A DNA stretch of 64,000 nucleotides from Flavobacterium cyclinae (GCF_021172145.1 NZ_CP089095.1:2480001-2544000); one strand, 5' to 3'; counted from the first letter of the stretch, positions 40,980 to 50,876 are shown. Translations and numbers: made by a program. Notes: generated by a model from the sequence alone, not told the origin.

Positions 40980-40987
40980 CAAATTTA
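40980..40987 (-). promoter_or_regulatory. Candidate -7 element for carA
   Basis: TAAATTTG on the minus strand, 22 bp upstream of the carA ATG. It decides the start codon, since the alternative TTG is part of it. No upstream TTG at 17-23 nt. Confidence 0.5.
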
Positions 40988-41030
40988 GTTATAAAAGTTG
41001 TTATAAGAAAATCTTTGATTCGTAAAACCA

Positions 41031-41064
41031 AAAAAAAAGGATAAACTTAAAAAAGTCTATCCTT
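41031..41064 (-). terminator. Terminator of the S10-spc-alpha ribosomal operon
   Basis: An 11-bp stem with one mismatch (41037-41048 with 41053-41064), then eight T on the minus strand, about 28 bp after the rplQ stop. Confidence 0.9.
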
Positions 41065-41091
41065 ATTATTTTTACATGAATACTATCATGA

Positions 41092-41577
41092 TTATTCTGT
41101 AGCTTCAGTATTTTCAGAAGTTTCAACAGCTGGAGCTTCAGGAGCAGTAGTTTCTGCTTTCTTAGCTCTACCACGACGAGTCGTTTTCTTAACTTCTTTT
41201 TTACCACCGTTGTACAATGAATTGAAATCTACTAATTCGATCATTGCCATATCAGCGTTATCACCTAAACGGTTACCTAATTTGATGATACGAGTGTATC
41301 CTCCTGGACGGTCACCAACTTTAGCAGCAACTTCTCTGAATAATTCAGTAACAGCATATTTGTTTCTTAAGTAAGAAAAACAAATACGACGGTTGTGAGT
41401 TGTGTCTTCTTTAGATTTAGTAACTAATGGTTCAATAAATTGTTTTAAAGCTTTTGCTTTAGCAACAGTAGTGTTAATACGCTTATGCTCAATTAACGAA
41501 CAAGCCATATTAGCTAACATAGCTTTTCTATGTCCTGTTTGTCTACTTAAATGATTATTCTTTTTTCCGTGTCTCAT
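41092..41577 (-). CDS. rplQ: Ribosomal protein L17 (161 aa)
   Basis: Large-subunit protein near the peptide exit tunnel. The conserved core is '[20 protein letters not shown]', '[20 protein letters not shown]' and '[27 protein letters not shown]'. The core ends near residue 120. The remaining ~40 residues are a low-complexity Lys/Arg then Thr/Ala/Glu tail, absent from the ~127-aa E. coli protein but common in Bacteroidota. Last gene of the operon, 62 bp after rpoA. Confidence 0.97.
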   Translation of the reverse strand: MRHGKKNNHLSRQTGHRKAMLANMACSLIEHKRINTTVAKAKALKQFIEPLVTKSKEDTTHNRRICFSYLRNKYAVTELFREVAAKVGDRPGGYTRIIKLGNRLGDNADMAMIELVDFNSLYNGGKKEVKKTTRRGRAKKAETTAPEAPAVETSENTEATE

Positions 41578-41639
41578 GACGTCTATTATTTATCTTCATC
41601 TTGCATCAATCCTTTAAAGGAGCGCAAAATATGAAGCAA

Positions 41640-42632
41640 TTATTCTTTATCTAACTTGTATTTAGTTAAATCCATTCCGAAAGTTAGGTTTTTATTAGCC
41701 ACTAACTCATCTAATTCAGTTAATGATTTTTTACCAAAATTACGGAACTTCATTAAGTCGTTCTTGTTGAAAGATACTAAATCACCTAATGTATCAACTT
41801 CAGCCGCTTTTAAACAATTTAATGCTCTAACAGATAAGTCCATATCAACTAATTTAGTTTTCAATAACTGTCTCATGTGAAGAGATTCTTCATCGTAAGA
41901 CTCAGTTTGAGCAATTTCATCTGCCTCAAGAGTAATTCTTTCATCAGAGAACAACATAAAGTGGTGAATTAACGTCTTAGCAGCTTCAGTTAATGCATCT
42001 TTAGGATGGATAGAACCATCAGTAATGATTTCAAAAACTAATTTTTCATAATCCGTCTTTTGTTCCACACGGAAATTCTCAATAGCATATTTTACATTCT
42101 TTACTGGAGTATAAATAGAATCTGTAAAAATAGTTCCTATTGGAGCATTTGATTTTTTGTTCTCTTCAGCAGGAACATAACCTCTACCTTTTTCGATAGA
42201 AAGTTCCATGTTGATAGCTGTTTTGCTGTCTAAATTACAGATAACTAAATCTGGATTTAAAACTTGAAAACCAGAGATGAATTTTTGAAAATCACCTGCA
42301 GTAATTTTATCTTTACCTGAAAGAGAGATAGAAACAGATTCATTATCAATATCCTCAATTTGACGTTTAAAACGTACTTGTTTAAGGTTTAAGATAATTT
42401 CTGTTACATCTTCCACTACACCAGCGATTGTAGAGAACTCATGTTCTACACCTTCAATACGTACTGAAGTAATAGCATAACCTTCAAGTGAAGAAAGCAA
42501 AACTCTTCTAAGTGCATTACCAACAGTCAATCCGTAACCAGGTTCCAAAGGTCTAAATTCAAATTTACCTTCGAAATCCGTAGAATCGATCATGATAACT
42601 TTATCGGGCTTTTGAAAATTAAATATTGCCAT
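41640..42632 (-). CDS. rpoA: RNA polymerase alpha subunit (330 aa)
   Basis: Scaffold of RNA polymerase assembly and contact point for activators. The N-terminal dimerisation domain (about 1-230) has '[20 protein letters not shown]' and '[20 protein letters not shown]'. A linker leads to the C-terminal domain (about 255-320) with the two-HhH motif '[20 protein letters not shown]' and '[16 protein letters not shown]'. Length is typical. Lies 20 bp downstream of rpsD. Confidence 0.98.
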   Translation of the reverse strand: MAIFNFQKPDKVIMIDSTDFEGKFEFRPLEPGYGLTVGNALRRVLLSSLEGYAITSVRIEGVEHEFSTIAGVVEDVTEIILNLKQVRFKRQIEDIDNESVSISLSGKDKITAGDFQKFISGFQVLNPDLVICNLDSKTAINMELSIEKGRGYVPAEENKKSNAPIGTIFTDSIYTPVKNVKYAIENFRVEQKTDYEKLVFEIITDGSIHPKDALTEAAKTLIHHFMLFSDERITLEADEIAQTESYDEESLHMRQLLKTKLVDMDLSVRALNCLKAAEVDTLGDLVSFNKNDLMKFRNFGKKSLTELDELVANKNLTFGMDLTKYKLDKE

Positions 42633-42652
42633 ATTTCGACTAATGTCAATTA

Positions 42653-43258
42653 TTATTTGTTATACAACTCAACGATTAGTTGTTCTTTAATGTTTTCTGG
42701 AATTTGAAGTCTTTGAGGTACAGAAACAAAAGTACCTTCTTTAGTATCATTATTCCAAGTAATCCACTCATAAACATGAGAAGATGCAGCTAAAGAACGG
42801 TCAATAGCTTCAAGAGATTTTGATTTTTCACGTACAGCAACTTTATCACCAGCTTTTAAGTGATAAGAAGGTACATTAACAACTTCACCGTTAACAGTGA
42901 TGTGTCTATGAGATACAATTTGACGAGCTGCTCTACGAGATGGAGCGATACCCATTCTGTAAACTACGTTATCTAAACGAGCTTCACATAATTGTAATAA
43001 AATTTCACCTGTTACTCCAGAAGCAGCAGATGCTTTTTTAAATAAGTTTCTGAATTGTTTTTCTAAAATACCATATGTATATTTAGCTTTTTGCTTTTCC
43101 ATTAACTGAACAGCATATTCAGATTTTTTACCTCTCTTTTTAGCTAAACCATGTTGCCCTGGAGGGTAATTTCTTTTTTCGAAGGCTTTATCATCTCCGA
43201 AGATTGCTTCGCCAAATTTACGAGCAATTTTAGTTTTTGGACCAGTATATCTTGCCAT
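42653..43258 (-). CDS. rpsD: Ribosomal protein S4 (201 aa)
   Basis: 16S rRNA primary binder and, in other bacteria, a translational repressor of its own operon. Seen are '[20 protein letters not shown]', '[20 protein letters not shown]', '[20 protein letters not shown]' and the S4 RNA-binding domain '[20 protein letters not shown]'. The zinc-binding cysteines of some S4 proteins are absent, so this is the zinc-free form. The 83-bp gap upstream forms a stem-loop that could be a feedback site. Confidence 0.98.
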   Translation of the reverse strand: MARYTGPKTKIARKFGEAIFGDDKAFEKRNYPPGQHGLAKKRGKKSEYAVQLMEKQKAKYTYGILEKQFRNLFKKASAASGVTGEILLQLCEARLDNVVYRMGIAPSRRAARQIVSHRHITVNGEVVNVPSYHLKAGDKVAVREKSKSLEAIDRSLAASSHVYEWITWNNDTKEGTFVSVPQRLQIPENIKEQLIVELYNK

Positions 43259-43275
43259 TTTAAAAAATTGAAAAA

Positions 43276-43326
43276 GGTAGGAATTATGAATTCAGGTCTA
43301 TATCCTTCGATAATTTTAAACCTACC
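43276..43326 (-). ncRNA. Structured leader of rpsD (possible S4 autoregulatory element)
   Basis: Two stacked helices: 43276-43281 with 43321-43326 and 43282-43287 with 43310-43315. A 5-nt one-sided bulge (43316-43320) separates them, and an internal GAA/TTC pairing continues the stem. It fills most of the unusually long rpsK-rpsD gap. S4 ribosomal-leader families have been proposed for Bacteroidota and Flavobacteria. Whether this matches one was not tested. Confidence 0.5.
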
Positions 43327-43341
43327 CGTGTTATACTTAAA

Positions 43342-43725
43342 TTATACTCTTCTTCTTTTCGGAGGACGACATCCGTTGTGAGGCATTGGAGTTACATCAA
43401 TGATTTCTGTAACTTCAACTCCTGAGTTATGGATTGATCTAATAGCAGATTCTCTACCATTCCCTGGACCTTTCACATAAACTTTAACTTTTTTAAGTCC
43501 AGCTTCAAGAGCTACTTTACTACAATCTTCTGCTGCCATTTGAGCTGCATAAGGAGTATTCTTTTTAGAACCTCTAAAGCCCATTTTACCAGCTGAAGAC
43601 CAAGAAATTACTTCACCTTTCTTATTTGTTAAAGAAATGATGATGTTGTTAAAAGTAGCATTAATATGTGCTTCTCCCGAAGATTCAACAATAACTTTAC
43701 GTTTTTTTGCAGTTGTTTTAGCCAT
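43342..43725 (-). CDS. rpsK: Ribosomal protein S11 (127 aa)
   Basis: Platform protein of the small subunit, lining the mRNA exit with S7. Motifs are '[21 protein letters not shown]', '[21 protein letters not shown]', '[20 protein letters not shown]' and the C-terminal '[18 protein letters not shown]'. Starts 11 bp after the rpsM stop. Full length. Confidence 0.98.
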   Translation of the reverse strand: MAKTTAKKRKVIVESSGEAHINATFNNIIISLTNKKGEVISWSSAGKMGFRGSKKNTPYAAQMAAEDCSKVALEAGLKKVKVYVKGPGNGRESAIRSIHNSGVEVTEIIDVTPMPHNGCRPPKRRRV

Positions 43726-43736
43726 ATTATTACTTA

Positions 43737-44111
43737 TTATTTAGTTGCTTTTTTCTTGTTAGCAACAGTTTTTCTCTTACCTTTTCTAGTTCTAGAGTTG
43801 TTTTTAGTTCTTTGACCTCTTAATGGAAGTCCAGCTCTATGACGAATACCTCTTTGACAACCGATATCCATTAAACGTTTAATGTTTAATTGAACTTCAG
43901 AACGCAATTCACCTTCAATCTTGTAGTATGATACCGCGTCACGGATAGCTCCGATTTCGTCATCATTCCAATCTTGAACTTTCTTGTCTTCGCTCACTTG
44001 AGCTTTAGCTAAAATATCTTTAGCTCTGCTTTTACCAATACCAAATATGTATGTTAAAGCAATGATTCCTCTTTTTTGTTTAGGTATATCTACCCCTGCA
44101 ATTCTTGCCAT
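43737..44111 (-). CDS. rpsM: Ribosomal protein S13 (124 aa)
   Basis: Small-subunit head protein contacting the P-site tRNA and large subunit. Seen are '[20 protein letters not shown]', the HhH '[16 protein letters not shown]', and the basic C-terminal tail '[18 protein letters not shown]'. The start follows rpmJ by 2 bp. First gene of the classical alpha group here, but with no separate promoter visible. Confidence 0.98.
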   Translation of the reverse strand: MARIAGVDIPKQKRGIIALTYIFGIGKSRAKDILAKAQVSEDKKVQDWNDDEIGAIRDAVSYYKIEGELRSEVQLNIKRLMDIGCQRGIRHRAGLPLRGQRTKNNSRTRKGKRKTVANKKKATK

Positions 44112-44113
44112 AA

Positions 44114-44230
44114 TTATCCTTGTCTTTGTTTAAATCTAGGATTCTTTTTGTTAATAACGTATAATCTTCCTTTTCTACGTACAATAATGCACTCGGCACT
44201 TCTCTTTTTAACTGATGCTCTTACTTTCAT
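44114..44230 (-). CDS. rpmJ: Ribosomal protein L36, zinc-free form (38 aa)
   Basis: A short gene between infA and rpsM, reading [14 protein letters not shown] at its start and 'NPRFKQRQG' at its end. Zinc-binding L36 has three Cys and one His. Here only one Cys remains (residue 14) and the His position is Phe, so this is the C-minus form usual in Bacteroidota, which should not bind zinc. The stop is 2 bp before the rpsM start codon. Confidence 0.97.
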
Positions 44231-44240
44231 TTTAATAGCT

Positions 44241-44456
44241 TTAGTATCTATAAGTAATTCTTGCTTTAGACAAATCGTAAGGACTCATTTCAAGTTTTAC
44301 CTTGTCTCCTGGTAACAACTTAATGTAATGCATACGCATTTTACCAGAAATATGAGCAATTACAACATGTCCGTTTTCTAATTCTACACGAAACATAGCA
44401 TTAGATAATGCTTCAATAATTGTTCCGTCTTGTTCTATTGCTGATTGTTTTGCCAT
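44241..44456 (-). CDS. infA: Translation initiation factor IF-1 (71 aa)
   Basis: Binds the ribosomal A site during initiation. A single OB/S1 fold: '[20 protein letters not shown]', '[20 protein letters not shown]', '[19 protein letters not shown]'. Full length and 5 bp after secY, the normal place in the spc operon. Confidence 0.98.
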   Translation of the reverse strand: MAKQSAIEQDGTIIEALSNAMFRVELENGHVVIAHISGKMRMHYIKLLPGDKVKLEMSPYDLSKARITYRY

Positions 44457-44461
44457 AAAAA

Positions 44462-45805
44462 TTAAGCTACTGCTTTACGATTTTTACCACTTTTCATCAA
44501 ACCATCATAGTGTTTATTCAATAAATAAGAATTTATTTGCTGAATAGTATCTATTGCAACTCCAACCATGATTAGTAAAGAAGTACCACCATAAAAATAA
44601 CCCCAAGCACCTTGAACTCCAAGTAAACTTACCGCAACAGCTGGGAACACAGCTACTAAAGCAAGAAATAACGAACCTGGAAAAGTAATTAAAGACATAA
44701 TTTTATCTAGGTAATCTCCAGTTTCAACACCTGGTTTAACACCTGGAATGAAACCTCCACTTCTTTTTAAATCATCTGCCATCTTATTAGTAGGCACTGT
44801 AATTGCGGTGTAAAAGTACGTAAAAATAACGATTAACAAAGCAAAAACAATATTATATACTAAACCAAATGGATCATTGAACATTCCTGCAATAGAAAGT
44901 GCAGTATCTGATTCCTTAGCCAAACCAGAAACAGCAGCAGGAATAAACATAATAGCTTGAGCAAAAATGATCGGCATAACACCTGATGCATTTAACTTTA
45001 ATGGGATAAACTGTCTGTTACCACCCATCATGTCTTCTTCAAAATCCCCAGAAACGGTACGTCTTGCATACTGTACTGGAATTTTTCTTACAGCCATTAC
45101 TAATAAAATACATGCAATTATTACTAAGAACCAAAGTATTAATTCAATTACAATCATCATAACTCCTCCATTTGCTTGAGAAGTTCTAGATGAAAACTCT
45201 TGAATAAAAGCTTGTGGCATTCTTGCAATAATACCTACCATTATCAATAAAGAGATACCATTACCAATACCTTTATCAGTAATTTTTTCTCCTAACCACA
45301 TTGCAAAAATAGTTCCAGTTACTAAGATAAGAACTGAAGAATAAATGAAAGTTGGACCAGTTAACATGAATGCTTCACCTGGCAACGTTCTGTACAAGTT
45401 ATAGATATAACCTGGACCTTGAACTAAAGTAATTAAGATAGTTAACCATCTTGTAATTTGGTTAATTTTCTTTCTACCGCTTTCACCGTCTTTTTGTAAT
45501 TTTTGTAAATATGGTACCGCAATTCCCATTAATTGAACTACGATAGAAGCTGATATGTAAGGCATGATACCTAATGCAAATACAGAAGCTTGCGAAAACG
45601 CACCTCCTGTAAATACATTGATTAACCATCCGATACCTTCATCAGTTTGGTTTGTAAGATTTGATAATTTAGTAGCATCAATCCCCGGAAGGGTTACTTG
45701 CGCACCAAAACGGTACACCAATAATAATCCAAGAGTTAATAAAATACGATTTTTTAACTCTTCGATTTTCCAAACGTTGATGAATGAATCTATAAATTTC
45801 TTCAT
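44462..45805 (-). CDS. secY: Preprotein translocase channel subunit SecY (447 aa)
   Basis: Forms the inner-membrane SecYEG channel. All large secreted proteins in this window (Sec signal peptides, then T9SS) must pass it. Ten membrane helices are visible. Signatures are '[18 protein letters not shown]' in TM2 and '[18 protein letters not shown]' in TM7, with the cytoplasmic loop '[20 protein letters not shown]'. Starts 12 bp after rplO. Confidence 0.98.
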   Translation of the reverse strand: MKKFIDSFINVWKIEELKNRILLTLGLLLVYRFGAQVTLPGIDATKLSNLTNQTDEGIGWLINVFTGGAFSQASVFALGIMPYISASIVVQLMGIAVPYLQKLQKDGESGRKKINQITRWLTILITLVQGPGYIYNLYRTLPGEAFMLTGPTFIYSSVLILVTGTIFAMWLGEKITDKGIGNGISLLIMVGIIARMPQAFIQEFSSRTSQANGGVMMIVIELILWFLVIIACILLVMAVRKIPVQYARRTVSGDFEEDMMGGNRQFIPLKLNASGVMPIIFAQAIMFIPAAVSGLAKESDTALSIAGMFNDPFGLVYNIVFALLIVIFTYFYTAITVPTNKMADDLKRSGGFIPGVKPGVETGDYLDKIMSLITFPGSLFLALVAVFPAVAVSLLGVQGAWGYFYGGTSLLIMVGVAIDTIQQINSYLLNKHYDGLMKSGKNRKAVA

Positions 45806-45817
45806 TTTACTAAAGGA

Positions 45818-46270
45818 TTATAAAGTTACAGCTTCTCCACCAGCAGCCTCGATAGCCGCTTTTGCAGATGCAGTAAATTTGTGAGCACTTACTTTAAGTT
45901 TTGTTTTTAGCTCACCTCTTCCTAAAATCTTTACTAAGCTATTTTTTGTAGCTAAACGAGTATCTACAAATACAGAAAAATCAACTGTATCAGTTACTAC
46001 ACCGTTATCTACTAATAATTGTAACGAATCAAGATTAATACCTTGATATTCTACTCTATTGATGTTCTTGAAACCAAACTTAGGAACACGTCTTTGAAGT
46101 GGCATTTGACCTCCTTCAAAACCAATTTTCTTAGAGTATCCAGAACGAGACTTAGCTCCTTTGTGACCACGTGCAGCAGTACCACCTTTACCAGAACCTT
46201 CTCCTCTACCTACTCTTTTATTTTGGTTGTGAACTGAACCTTCAGCTGGTTGTAAGTTACTTAAATTCAT
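45818..46270 (-). CDS. rplO: Ribosomal protein L15 (150 aa)
   Basis: Large-subunit protein with an extended Gly/Arg-rich N-terminus: 'MNLSNLQPAEGSVHNQNKRV', 'GRGEGSGKGGTAARGHKGAK', then 'FEGGQMPLQRRVPKFGFKN'. The C-terminal globular part ends 'KFTASAKAAIEAAGGEAVTL'. Normal length. Confidence 0.98.
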   Translation of the reverse strand: MNLSNLQPAEGSVHNQNKRVGRGEGSGKGGTAARGHKGAKSRSGYSKKIGFEGGQMPLQRRVPKFGFKNINRVEYQGINLDSLQLLVDNGVVTDTVDFSVFVDTRLATKNSLVKILGRGELKTKLKVSAHKFTASAKAAIEAAGGEAVTL

Positions 46271-46282
46271 AACTGTATAGTG

Positions 46283-46465
46283 TTATTTAGTTTCTTCAAC
46301 AGAAACTAAGTGTTTAACTTTATTTACCATTCCAAGGATAGCAGGATTTGCATCATGCTCAACAACTTGTCCCATTTTACGAAGACCTAAAGCTTCCAAA
46401 GTTCTCTTTTGATCAAGAGGACAATTGATTTTACTTCTTACTTGTTTTACTTTTAATTTTGCCAT
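46283..46465 (-). CDS. rpmD: Ribosomal protein L30 (60 aa)
   Basis: Short-form bacterial L30: 'KLKVKQVRSKINCPLDQKRT', 'LEALGLRKMGQVVEHDANPA', 'ILGMVNKVKHLVSVEE'. Sits between rpsE and rplO as in most bacteria. Confidence 0.97.
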   Translation of the reverse strand: MAKLKVKQVRSKINCPLDQKRTLEALGLRKMGQVVEHDANPAILGMVNKVKHLVSVEETK

Positions 46466-46478
46466 GATTTCCTGTTAA

Positions 46479-47003
46479 TTAACCTTTGAATACTTTTTCT
46501 AAAGATACTCCTCTTTGTTTAGCCACAGTAGCAGCACTTCTCATTTGTAATAAAGCATCAAAAGTTGCTTTTACCACATTGTGAGGGTTAGATGAACCTT
46601 GCGATTTAGATAATACATCGTGAACACCTACAGACTCCAATACCGCACGAACAGCACCACCAGCAATAACTCCAGTACCGTGAGAAGCAGGCATTAAGAA
46701 TACTCTAGCACCACCAAATTTACCTTTTTGCTCATGAGGAACAGACTGACCTTGAAGAGGAATTCTCACTAAATTTTTCTTAGCATCTTCCACCGCTTTA
46801 GCGATTGCTTCAGAAACATCTTTTGATTTTCCTAATCCATGACCTACTACTCCGTTTTCATCACCAACTACTACGATAGCAGAGAAACCAAATGCTCTAC
46901 CTCCTTTAGTAACTTTAGTAACACGATTTACACTCACCAAACGATCTTTTAATTCAAGACCTCCTGGTTTTACAATCTCTACGTTTTTATAATTATGATA
47001 CAT
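46479..47003 (-). CDS. rpsE: Ribosomal protein S5 (174 aa)
   Basis: Small-subunit body protein important for decoding accuracy. The dsRNA-binding-like domain has '[20 protein letters not shown]' and '[20 protein letters not shown]'. The C-terminal fold has '[20 protein letters not shown]' and '[20 protein letters not shown]'. Normal length. Confidence 0.98.
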   Translation of the reverse strand: MYHNYKNVEIVKPGGLELKDRLVSVNRVTKVTKGGRAFGFSAIVVVGDENGVVGHGLGKSKDVSEAIAKAVEDAKKNLVRIPLQGQSVPHEQKGKFGGARVFLMPASHGTGVIAGGAVRAVLESVGVHDVLSKSQGSSNPHNVVKATFDALLQMRSAATVAKQRGVSLEKVFKG

Positions 47004-47009
47004 AATTTC

Positions 47010-47360
47010 TTAGAATTTAAGTCCAGCTTCTCTAGCTCCTTCAGCTAATGATTTCACACGTCCGTGGTATAAATACCCACCTCTATCAAAAGAGATTGTA
47101 GTGATACCTGCATTAAGAGCTTTTTCAGCAACTAATTTACCAACTGCTTTTGCAGTTTCAACAGCAGTTCCTTGTGCAACATCTTTATCTCTTGATGAAG
47201 CTGCTACTAAAGTAGTACCGTTTACATCATCTATGATTTGAGCATAGATTTCTTTATTACTTCTGAATACAGAAAGTCTTGGTTGAGCAGCAGTTCCGCT
47301 TACAATCTTTCTGATTCTGAACTTAATTCTTTGTCTTCTTTCAGATTTTGTTAATGACAT
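47010..47360 (-). CDS. rplR: Ribosomal protein L18 (116 aa)
   Basis: Binds 5S rRNA in the central protuberance together with L5. Seen are the basic N-terminus '[20 protein letters not shown]', '[20 protein letters not shown]' and the conserved end '[20 protein letters not shown]'. 6 bp upstream of rpsE. Confidence 0.98.
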   Translation of the reverse strand: MSLTKSERRQRIKFRIRKIVSGTAAQPRLSVFRSNKEIYAQIIDDVNGTTLVAASSRDKDVAQGTAVETAKAVGKLVAEKALNAGITTISFDRGGYLYHGRVKSLAEGAREAGLKF

Positions 47361-47371
47361 AGTCTTAATTT

Positions 47372-47914
47372 TTAAGCTGATTTACCTGCTTTTCTTCTTA
47401 GTTCTTCTCCTACAAACTTAACTCCTTTTCCTTTATATGGCTCAGGTTTGCGGAAACCTCTGATCTTCGCAGCTACTTGACCTAATAATTGTTTGTCGAA
47501 TGAAGATAATTTCACTATCGGATTTTTACCTTTTTCTGATACTGTTTCAACAGTAACTTCTTTTACAACTTCTAAAACGATGTTGTGAGAGAAACCTAAA
47601 GCTAAATCAAGTTTTTGACCTTGATTAGAAGCTCTATATCCAACTCCAACTAATTCTAATTCTTTTGTAAAACCTTCAGAAACACCAACAATCATATTGT
47701 TGATTAATGCACGATAAAGTCCGTGTTTCGCTCTCTCAGTTTTATAATCAGATGAACGTTCTACGATAACTTGGTTATCTTCGATTTTAACGGTTACATC
47801 AGAAAATTCTTGAGTAAGCTCGCCTAATTTTCCTTTTACTGTAATTACAGCATCTTTAACTTCTACAGTTACTCCAGCTGGAATTGCAATTGGATTTTTA
47901 CCTATTCTTGACAT
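47372..47914 (-). CDS. rplF: Ribosomal protein L6 (180 aa)
   Basis: Two tandem L6 folds near the GTPase-factor centre: '[20 protein letters not shown]' at the start, '[20 protein letters not shown]' in the middle, and the C-terminal signature '[20 protein letters not shown]'. Full length. Confidence 0.98.
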   Translation of the reverse strand: MSRIGKNPIAIPAGVTVEVKDAVITVKGKLGELTQEFSDVTVKIEDNQVIVERSSDYKTERAKHGLYRALINNMIVGVSEGFTKELELVGVGYRASNQGQKLDLALGFSHNIVLEVVKEVTVETVSEKGKNPIVKLSSFDKQLLGQVAAKIRGFRKPEPYKGKGVKFVGEELRRKAGKSA

Positions 47915-47929
47915 TGTCTCGTCTTTTTA

Positions 47930-48328
47930 TTAATATACGTAACAAATTACCTCTCCACCAACATTTAATTGCTTAGCTTGTTTTCCTGTCATCAATCCTT
48001 TTGATGTAGAAACAATAGCAATACCTAAACCATTTAAGATTCTTGGTAAGTCTGATGAACTAGCATATTTACGTAAACCTGGTTTACTAATTCTTTGGAT
48101 ATCTTTGATTACAGACTCTTTCGTGTCTTTATCATATTTAAGTGCAATTTTGATTGTACCTTGAACAGTAGAATCATCAAATTTGTAACTTAAGATATAT
48201 CCTTGATCGAATAAAATCTTTGTGATTTCTTTCTTCATATTAGAAGCAGGAATTTCAACCACTTTGTGGTTGGCTCTTACTGCATTTCTAACACGTGTTA
48301 GATAATCGGCAATTGGATCTGTATACAT
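47930..48328 (-). CDS. rpsH: Ribosomal protein S8 (132 aa)
   Basis: Central-domain 16S rRNA binder; in E. coli it represses translation of the spc operon. Seen are 'MYTDPIADYLTRVRNAVRAN', 'SSDLPRILNGLGIAIVSTSK' and 'LMTGKQAKQLNVGGEVICYVY'. Unlike its neighbours (2-20 bp apart), it is preceded by a 105-bp gap with a promoter and a hairpin, so it may start its own transcript and be separately controlled. Confidence 0.98.
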   Translation of the reverse strand: MYTDPIADYLTRVRNAVRANHKVVEIPASNMKKEITKILFDQGYILSYKFDDSTVQGTIKIALKYDKDTKESVIKDIQRISKPGLRKYASSSDLPRILNGLGIAIVSTSKGLMTGKQAKQLNVGGEVICYVY

Positions 48329-48352
48329 ATGTATAGATTTGCGGTTATGGTT

Positions 48353-48377
48353 TTCAATCCGCCCTCAGCGGATTGAA
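48353..48377 (-). ncRNA. Perfect hairpin in the rpsH leader
   Basis: A 10-bp perfect stem (48353-48362 with 48368-48377), 5-nt loop, 25 bp upstream of the rpsH start and downstream of the promoter at 48410-48440. No U-tract follows on the minus strand, so it is not a standard terminator. It could be a protein-binding leader or an mRNA-stability element. Confidence 0.6.
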
Positions 48378-48409
48378 CCTTTAACCAATTAAACTTATTT
48401 TTTGGATTG

Positions 48410-48440
48410 CAAAAGTAATAACTTTTTTTTAAATTACCAA
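48410..48440 (-). promoter_or_regulatory. Internal promoter before rpsH
   Basis: TTG at 48440-48438, 20-nt spacer, TACTTTTG at 48417-48410 on the minus strand: a full consensus match. The TTG lies in the last codons of rpsN. Confidence 0.68.
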
Positions 48441-48703
48441 GATGCTTTTTTAACACCTGGAATTAATCCTTGATTTGCCATTTCACGGAATGTTACACGA
48501 GAAATACCAAACTGACGCATATACCCTCTTGGTCTACCCGTTAATTTACAACGATTGTGCACTCTAACTGGGCAAGAATTTTTTGGTAATTTTTGTAAAC
48601 CTTCGAAATCACCAGCTTCTTTTAAAGCTTTTCTTTTCTCAGCATACTTTTCTACTAATGCAATTCTTTTAACCTCACGGGCTTTCATTGATTCTTTAGC
48701 CAT
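48434..48703 (-). CDS. rpsN: Ribosomal protein S14, zinc-free form (89 aa)
   Basis: Small-subunit head protein. The 89-aa length and lack of a CxxC pair ('[20 protein letters not shown]') mark the long, zinc-independent form. The end is '[20 protein letters not shown]' plus KKASW. It follows rplE by 3 bp. Confidence 0.97.
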   Translation of the reverse strand: MAKESMKAREVKRIALVEKYAEKRKALKEAGDFEGLQKLPKNSCPVRVHNRCKLTGRPRGYMRQFGISRVTFREMANQGLIPGVKKASW

Positions 48704-48706
48704 GTC

Positions 48707-49258
48707 TTAATTCTTTTTAAAAGGTAATCCTAATTCCGCTAATAATGCTTTTGCTTCTTTATCTGTTTGAGCAGATGTTACAAAAGTAATATCAAAACCA
48801 GCAATTTTATTTACTTTATCAATATCAATTTCAGGGAAAATGATTTGTTCTAACACTCCTAAATTGTAGTTTCCTCTACCATCAAATCCAGTTGATTTGA
48901 TTCCGTTGAAGTCTCTAACACGTGGTAAAGATGAAGTAATCAATCTATCTAAGAATTCATACATTCTTTCTCCACGTAACGTTACTTTAGCACCAATTGG
49001 CATACCTTTTCTTAATTTGAAAGACGCAACGTCTTTCTTAGAAATAGTAGCAACTGCTTTTTGCCCAGTAATTTTTGTTAATTCTTCAACAGCGTAATCT
49101 ACTAATTTTTTATCAGATACAGCTGCACCAACTCCACGGCTTACAACAATTTTTTCAAGTTTAGGAACTTGCATTACATTTTTGTAACCGAACTCTTCTT
49201 TAAGAGCAGCAATAACTCTACTCTTATATTCTTCTTTTAGTCTAGGAATATATGCCAT
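48707..49258 (-). CDS. rplE: Ribosomal protein L5 (183 aa)
   Basis: Binds 5S rRNA and contacts P-site tRNA. Seen are '[20 protein letters not shown]', '[20 protein letters not shown]', '[20 protein letters not shown]' and '[20 protein letters not shown]'. Normal length. 2 bp after rplX. Confidence 0.98.
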   Translation of the reverse strand: MAYIPRLKEEYKSRVIAALKEEFGYKNVMQVPKLEKIVVSRGVGAAVSDKKLVDYAVEELTKITGQKAVATISKKDVASFKLRKGMPIGAKVTLRGERMYEFLDRLITSSLPRVRDFNGIKSTGFDGRGNYNLGVLEQIIFPEIDIDKVNKIAGFDITFVTSAQTDKEAKALLAELGLPFKKN

Positions 49259-49260
49259 AA

Positions 49261-49575
49261 CTATAGTACTTGATTAGATTTTTTTGAAAATCTCACTTTC
49301 TTGTCTCCTTCTTGTTTGAAACCAACTTTAGTCACTTCTTTTGACTTAGGATCAATCAAAGATAAGTTAGACACATGAATAGGAGCTTCTTTCTTAACGA
49401 TTCCTCCTTGAGGGTTTTTAGCACTTGGTTTTGTATGTTTTGAAACCATGTTAACTCCTTCAACAACCGCTTTGTTTTTCTCACGAAGAACTCTAAGAAC
49501 TTTACCTTCAGAACCTTTGTGGTCTCCAGCAATAACTCTTACGATATCTCCTGATTTAATTTTTAGCTTTATCAT
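49261..49575 (-). CDS. rplX: Ribosomal protein L24 (104 aa)
   Basis: Assembly-initiating large-subunit protein with an N-terminal KOW motif ('[20 protein letters not shown]') and '[20 protein letters not shown]' in the middle. Normal length. 11 bp after rplN. Confidence 0.98.
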   Translation of the reverse strand: MIKLKIKSGDIVRVIAGDHKGSEGKVLRVLREKNKAVVEGVNMVSKHTKPSAKNPQGGIVKKEAPIHVSNLSLIDPKSKEVTKVGFKQEGDKKVRFSKKSNQVL

Positions 49576-49586
49576 TTGTATAAGAA

Positions 49587-49955
49587 TTAAAGCACTTCAG
49601 GTGCTAATGATACAATTTTCATGAATTGTTTTTCACGAAGTTCTCTGGCAACCGGACCAAAAACACGAGTTCCTCTCATTTCTCCTGCAGCGTTTAACAA
49701 TACACATGCGTTATCGTCAAAACGGATGTAAGATCCATCAGCTCTTCTCACTTCTTTTTTGGTACGTACAACTACTGCAGTTGATACTGCTCCTTTTTTA
49801 ACGTTTCCGTTTGGAGTTGCATCTTTAATTGAAACTACAATTTTGTCACCAACAGAGGCATAACGACGTTTCGTTCCTCCTAAAACACGGATCGTAAGAA
49901 CTTCTTTCGCTCCTGTGTTATCTGCTACTTTTAATCTTGACTCTTGTTGTACCAT
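49587..49955 (-). CDS. rplN: Ribosomal protein L14 (122 aa)
   Basis: Interface protein forming an intersubunit bridge: '[20 protein letters not shown]' at the start, '[20 protein letters not shown]' and '[20 protein letters not shown]' near the end. The length of 122 aa is the family norm. Confidence 0.98.
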
Positions 49956-49957
49956 AA

Positions 49958-50215
49958 TTACTTCGCTCTTTCAATGATTTCAACTAATCTCCAACATTTA
50001 GATTTACTTAATGGACGTGTCTCCATAATTCTTACAGTATCTCCAATGTTACAATCGTTTGTTTCGTCGTGTGCAATATATTTTTTAGTTTTCAACACGA
50101 ACTTACCGTATAATGGGTGTTTCACTTTTGTAGTTTGTGACACAACAATAGATTTCTCCATTTTGTTTGAAGTCACCACACCAATTCTCTCTTTTCTTAA
50201 ATTTCTTTTTTCCAT
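49958..50215 (-). CDS. rpsQ: Ribosomal protein S17 (85 aa)
   Basis: Primary 16S 5'-domain binder with an OB fold: '[20 protein letters not shown]', '[20 protein letters not shown]' and '[20 protein letters not shown]'. 2 bp upstream of rplN. Confidence 0.98.
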   Translation of the reverse strand: MEKRNLRKERIGVVTSNKMEKSIVVSQTTKVKHPLYGKFVLKTKKYIAHDETNDCNIGDTVRIMETRPLSKSKCWRLVEIIERAK

Positions 50216-50233
50216 CTTTCAGCTAGTGTACAA

Positions 50234-50425
50234 TTATTGTAACTCTCTTTTAGTTAACTCTGTGTGTAATCTCGCAACTGATCTTCTTAAAGTTCTTAAC
50301 TGAAGAGGATTTTGAATTGGAGATATTGCATGAGCATTTTTTAGGTCGGTATACGTTCTCTTTAACTGACTAAGTTGTTCTTGTAACTCAGCTGCAGATA
50401 GATTTTTAATTTCTGATTGTTTCAT
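50234..50425 (-). CDS. rpmC: Ribosomal protein L29 (63 aa)
   Basis: A two-helix protein at the tunnel exit where trigger factor and SRP dock: 'EIKNLSAAELQEQLSQLKRT' and 'LRTLRRSVARLHTELTKREL'. Normal length. Between rplP and rpsQ. Confidence 0.97.
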   Translation of the reverse strand: MKQSEIKNLSAAELQEQLSQLKRTYTDLKNAHAISPIQNPLQLRTLRRSVARLHTELTKRELQ

Positions 50426-50437
50426 AATAAATTTAGA

Positions 50438-50857
50438 TTATGCTTCGAAATCTCTAGCAACGATAAACTTAGTTTTAACAGGAAGTTTTTGAGCTGCTAA
50501 GCGTAACGCTTCTTTTGCAACAGATAGAGGAACTCCTCCAACTTCAAACATAATTTTACCAGGTTTAACAACTGCAGCCCAATATTCAACTGCACCTTTA
50601 CCTTTACCCATACGTACTTCTAATGGTTTCTTTGTAATAGGCTTATCTGGAAATATTTTGATCCATAATTGACCCTCTCTTTTCATGAAACGAGTTGCTG
50701 CGATACGAGCTGCTTCAATTTGACGAGAAGTAATAAATGAAGAATCTAAAGATTTGATACCAAACATTCCGTTAGAAAGCTCGTGTCCTCTTTGAGAAAC
50801 GCCTTTCATTCTACCTTTCTGTACCTTACGGTATTTTGTTCTTTTAGGCTGTAACAT
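50438..50857 (-). CDS. rplP: Ribosomal protein L16 (139 aa)
   Basis: Organises the A-site finger and tRNA accommodation region. Seen are '[20 protein letters not shown]', '[20 protein letters not shown]', and '[20 protein letters not shown]'. Normal length. Confidence 0.98.
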   Translation of the reverse strand: MLQPKRTKYRKVQKGRMKGVSQRGHELSNGMFGIKSLDSSFITSRQIEAARIAATRFMKREGQLWIKIFPDKPITKKPLEVRMGKGKGAVEYWAAVVKPGKIMFEVGGVPLSVAKEALRLAAQKLPVKTKFIVARDFEA

Positions 50858-50876
50858 TTTTCTTTAGTTTAAATAA

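Noticed and set aside
40959..40982. TTG start for carA at 40982
   Set aside because: The TTG is part of the TAAATTTG promoter element, and an ATG at 40958 precedes the conserved domain.
48353..48377. Terminator after rpsN
   Set aside because: The stem is perfect, but no T-run follows on the minus strand and a promoter lies upstream of it, so it was listed as a leader hairpin.
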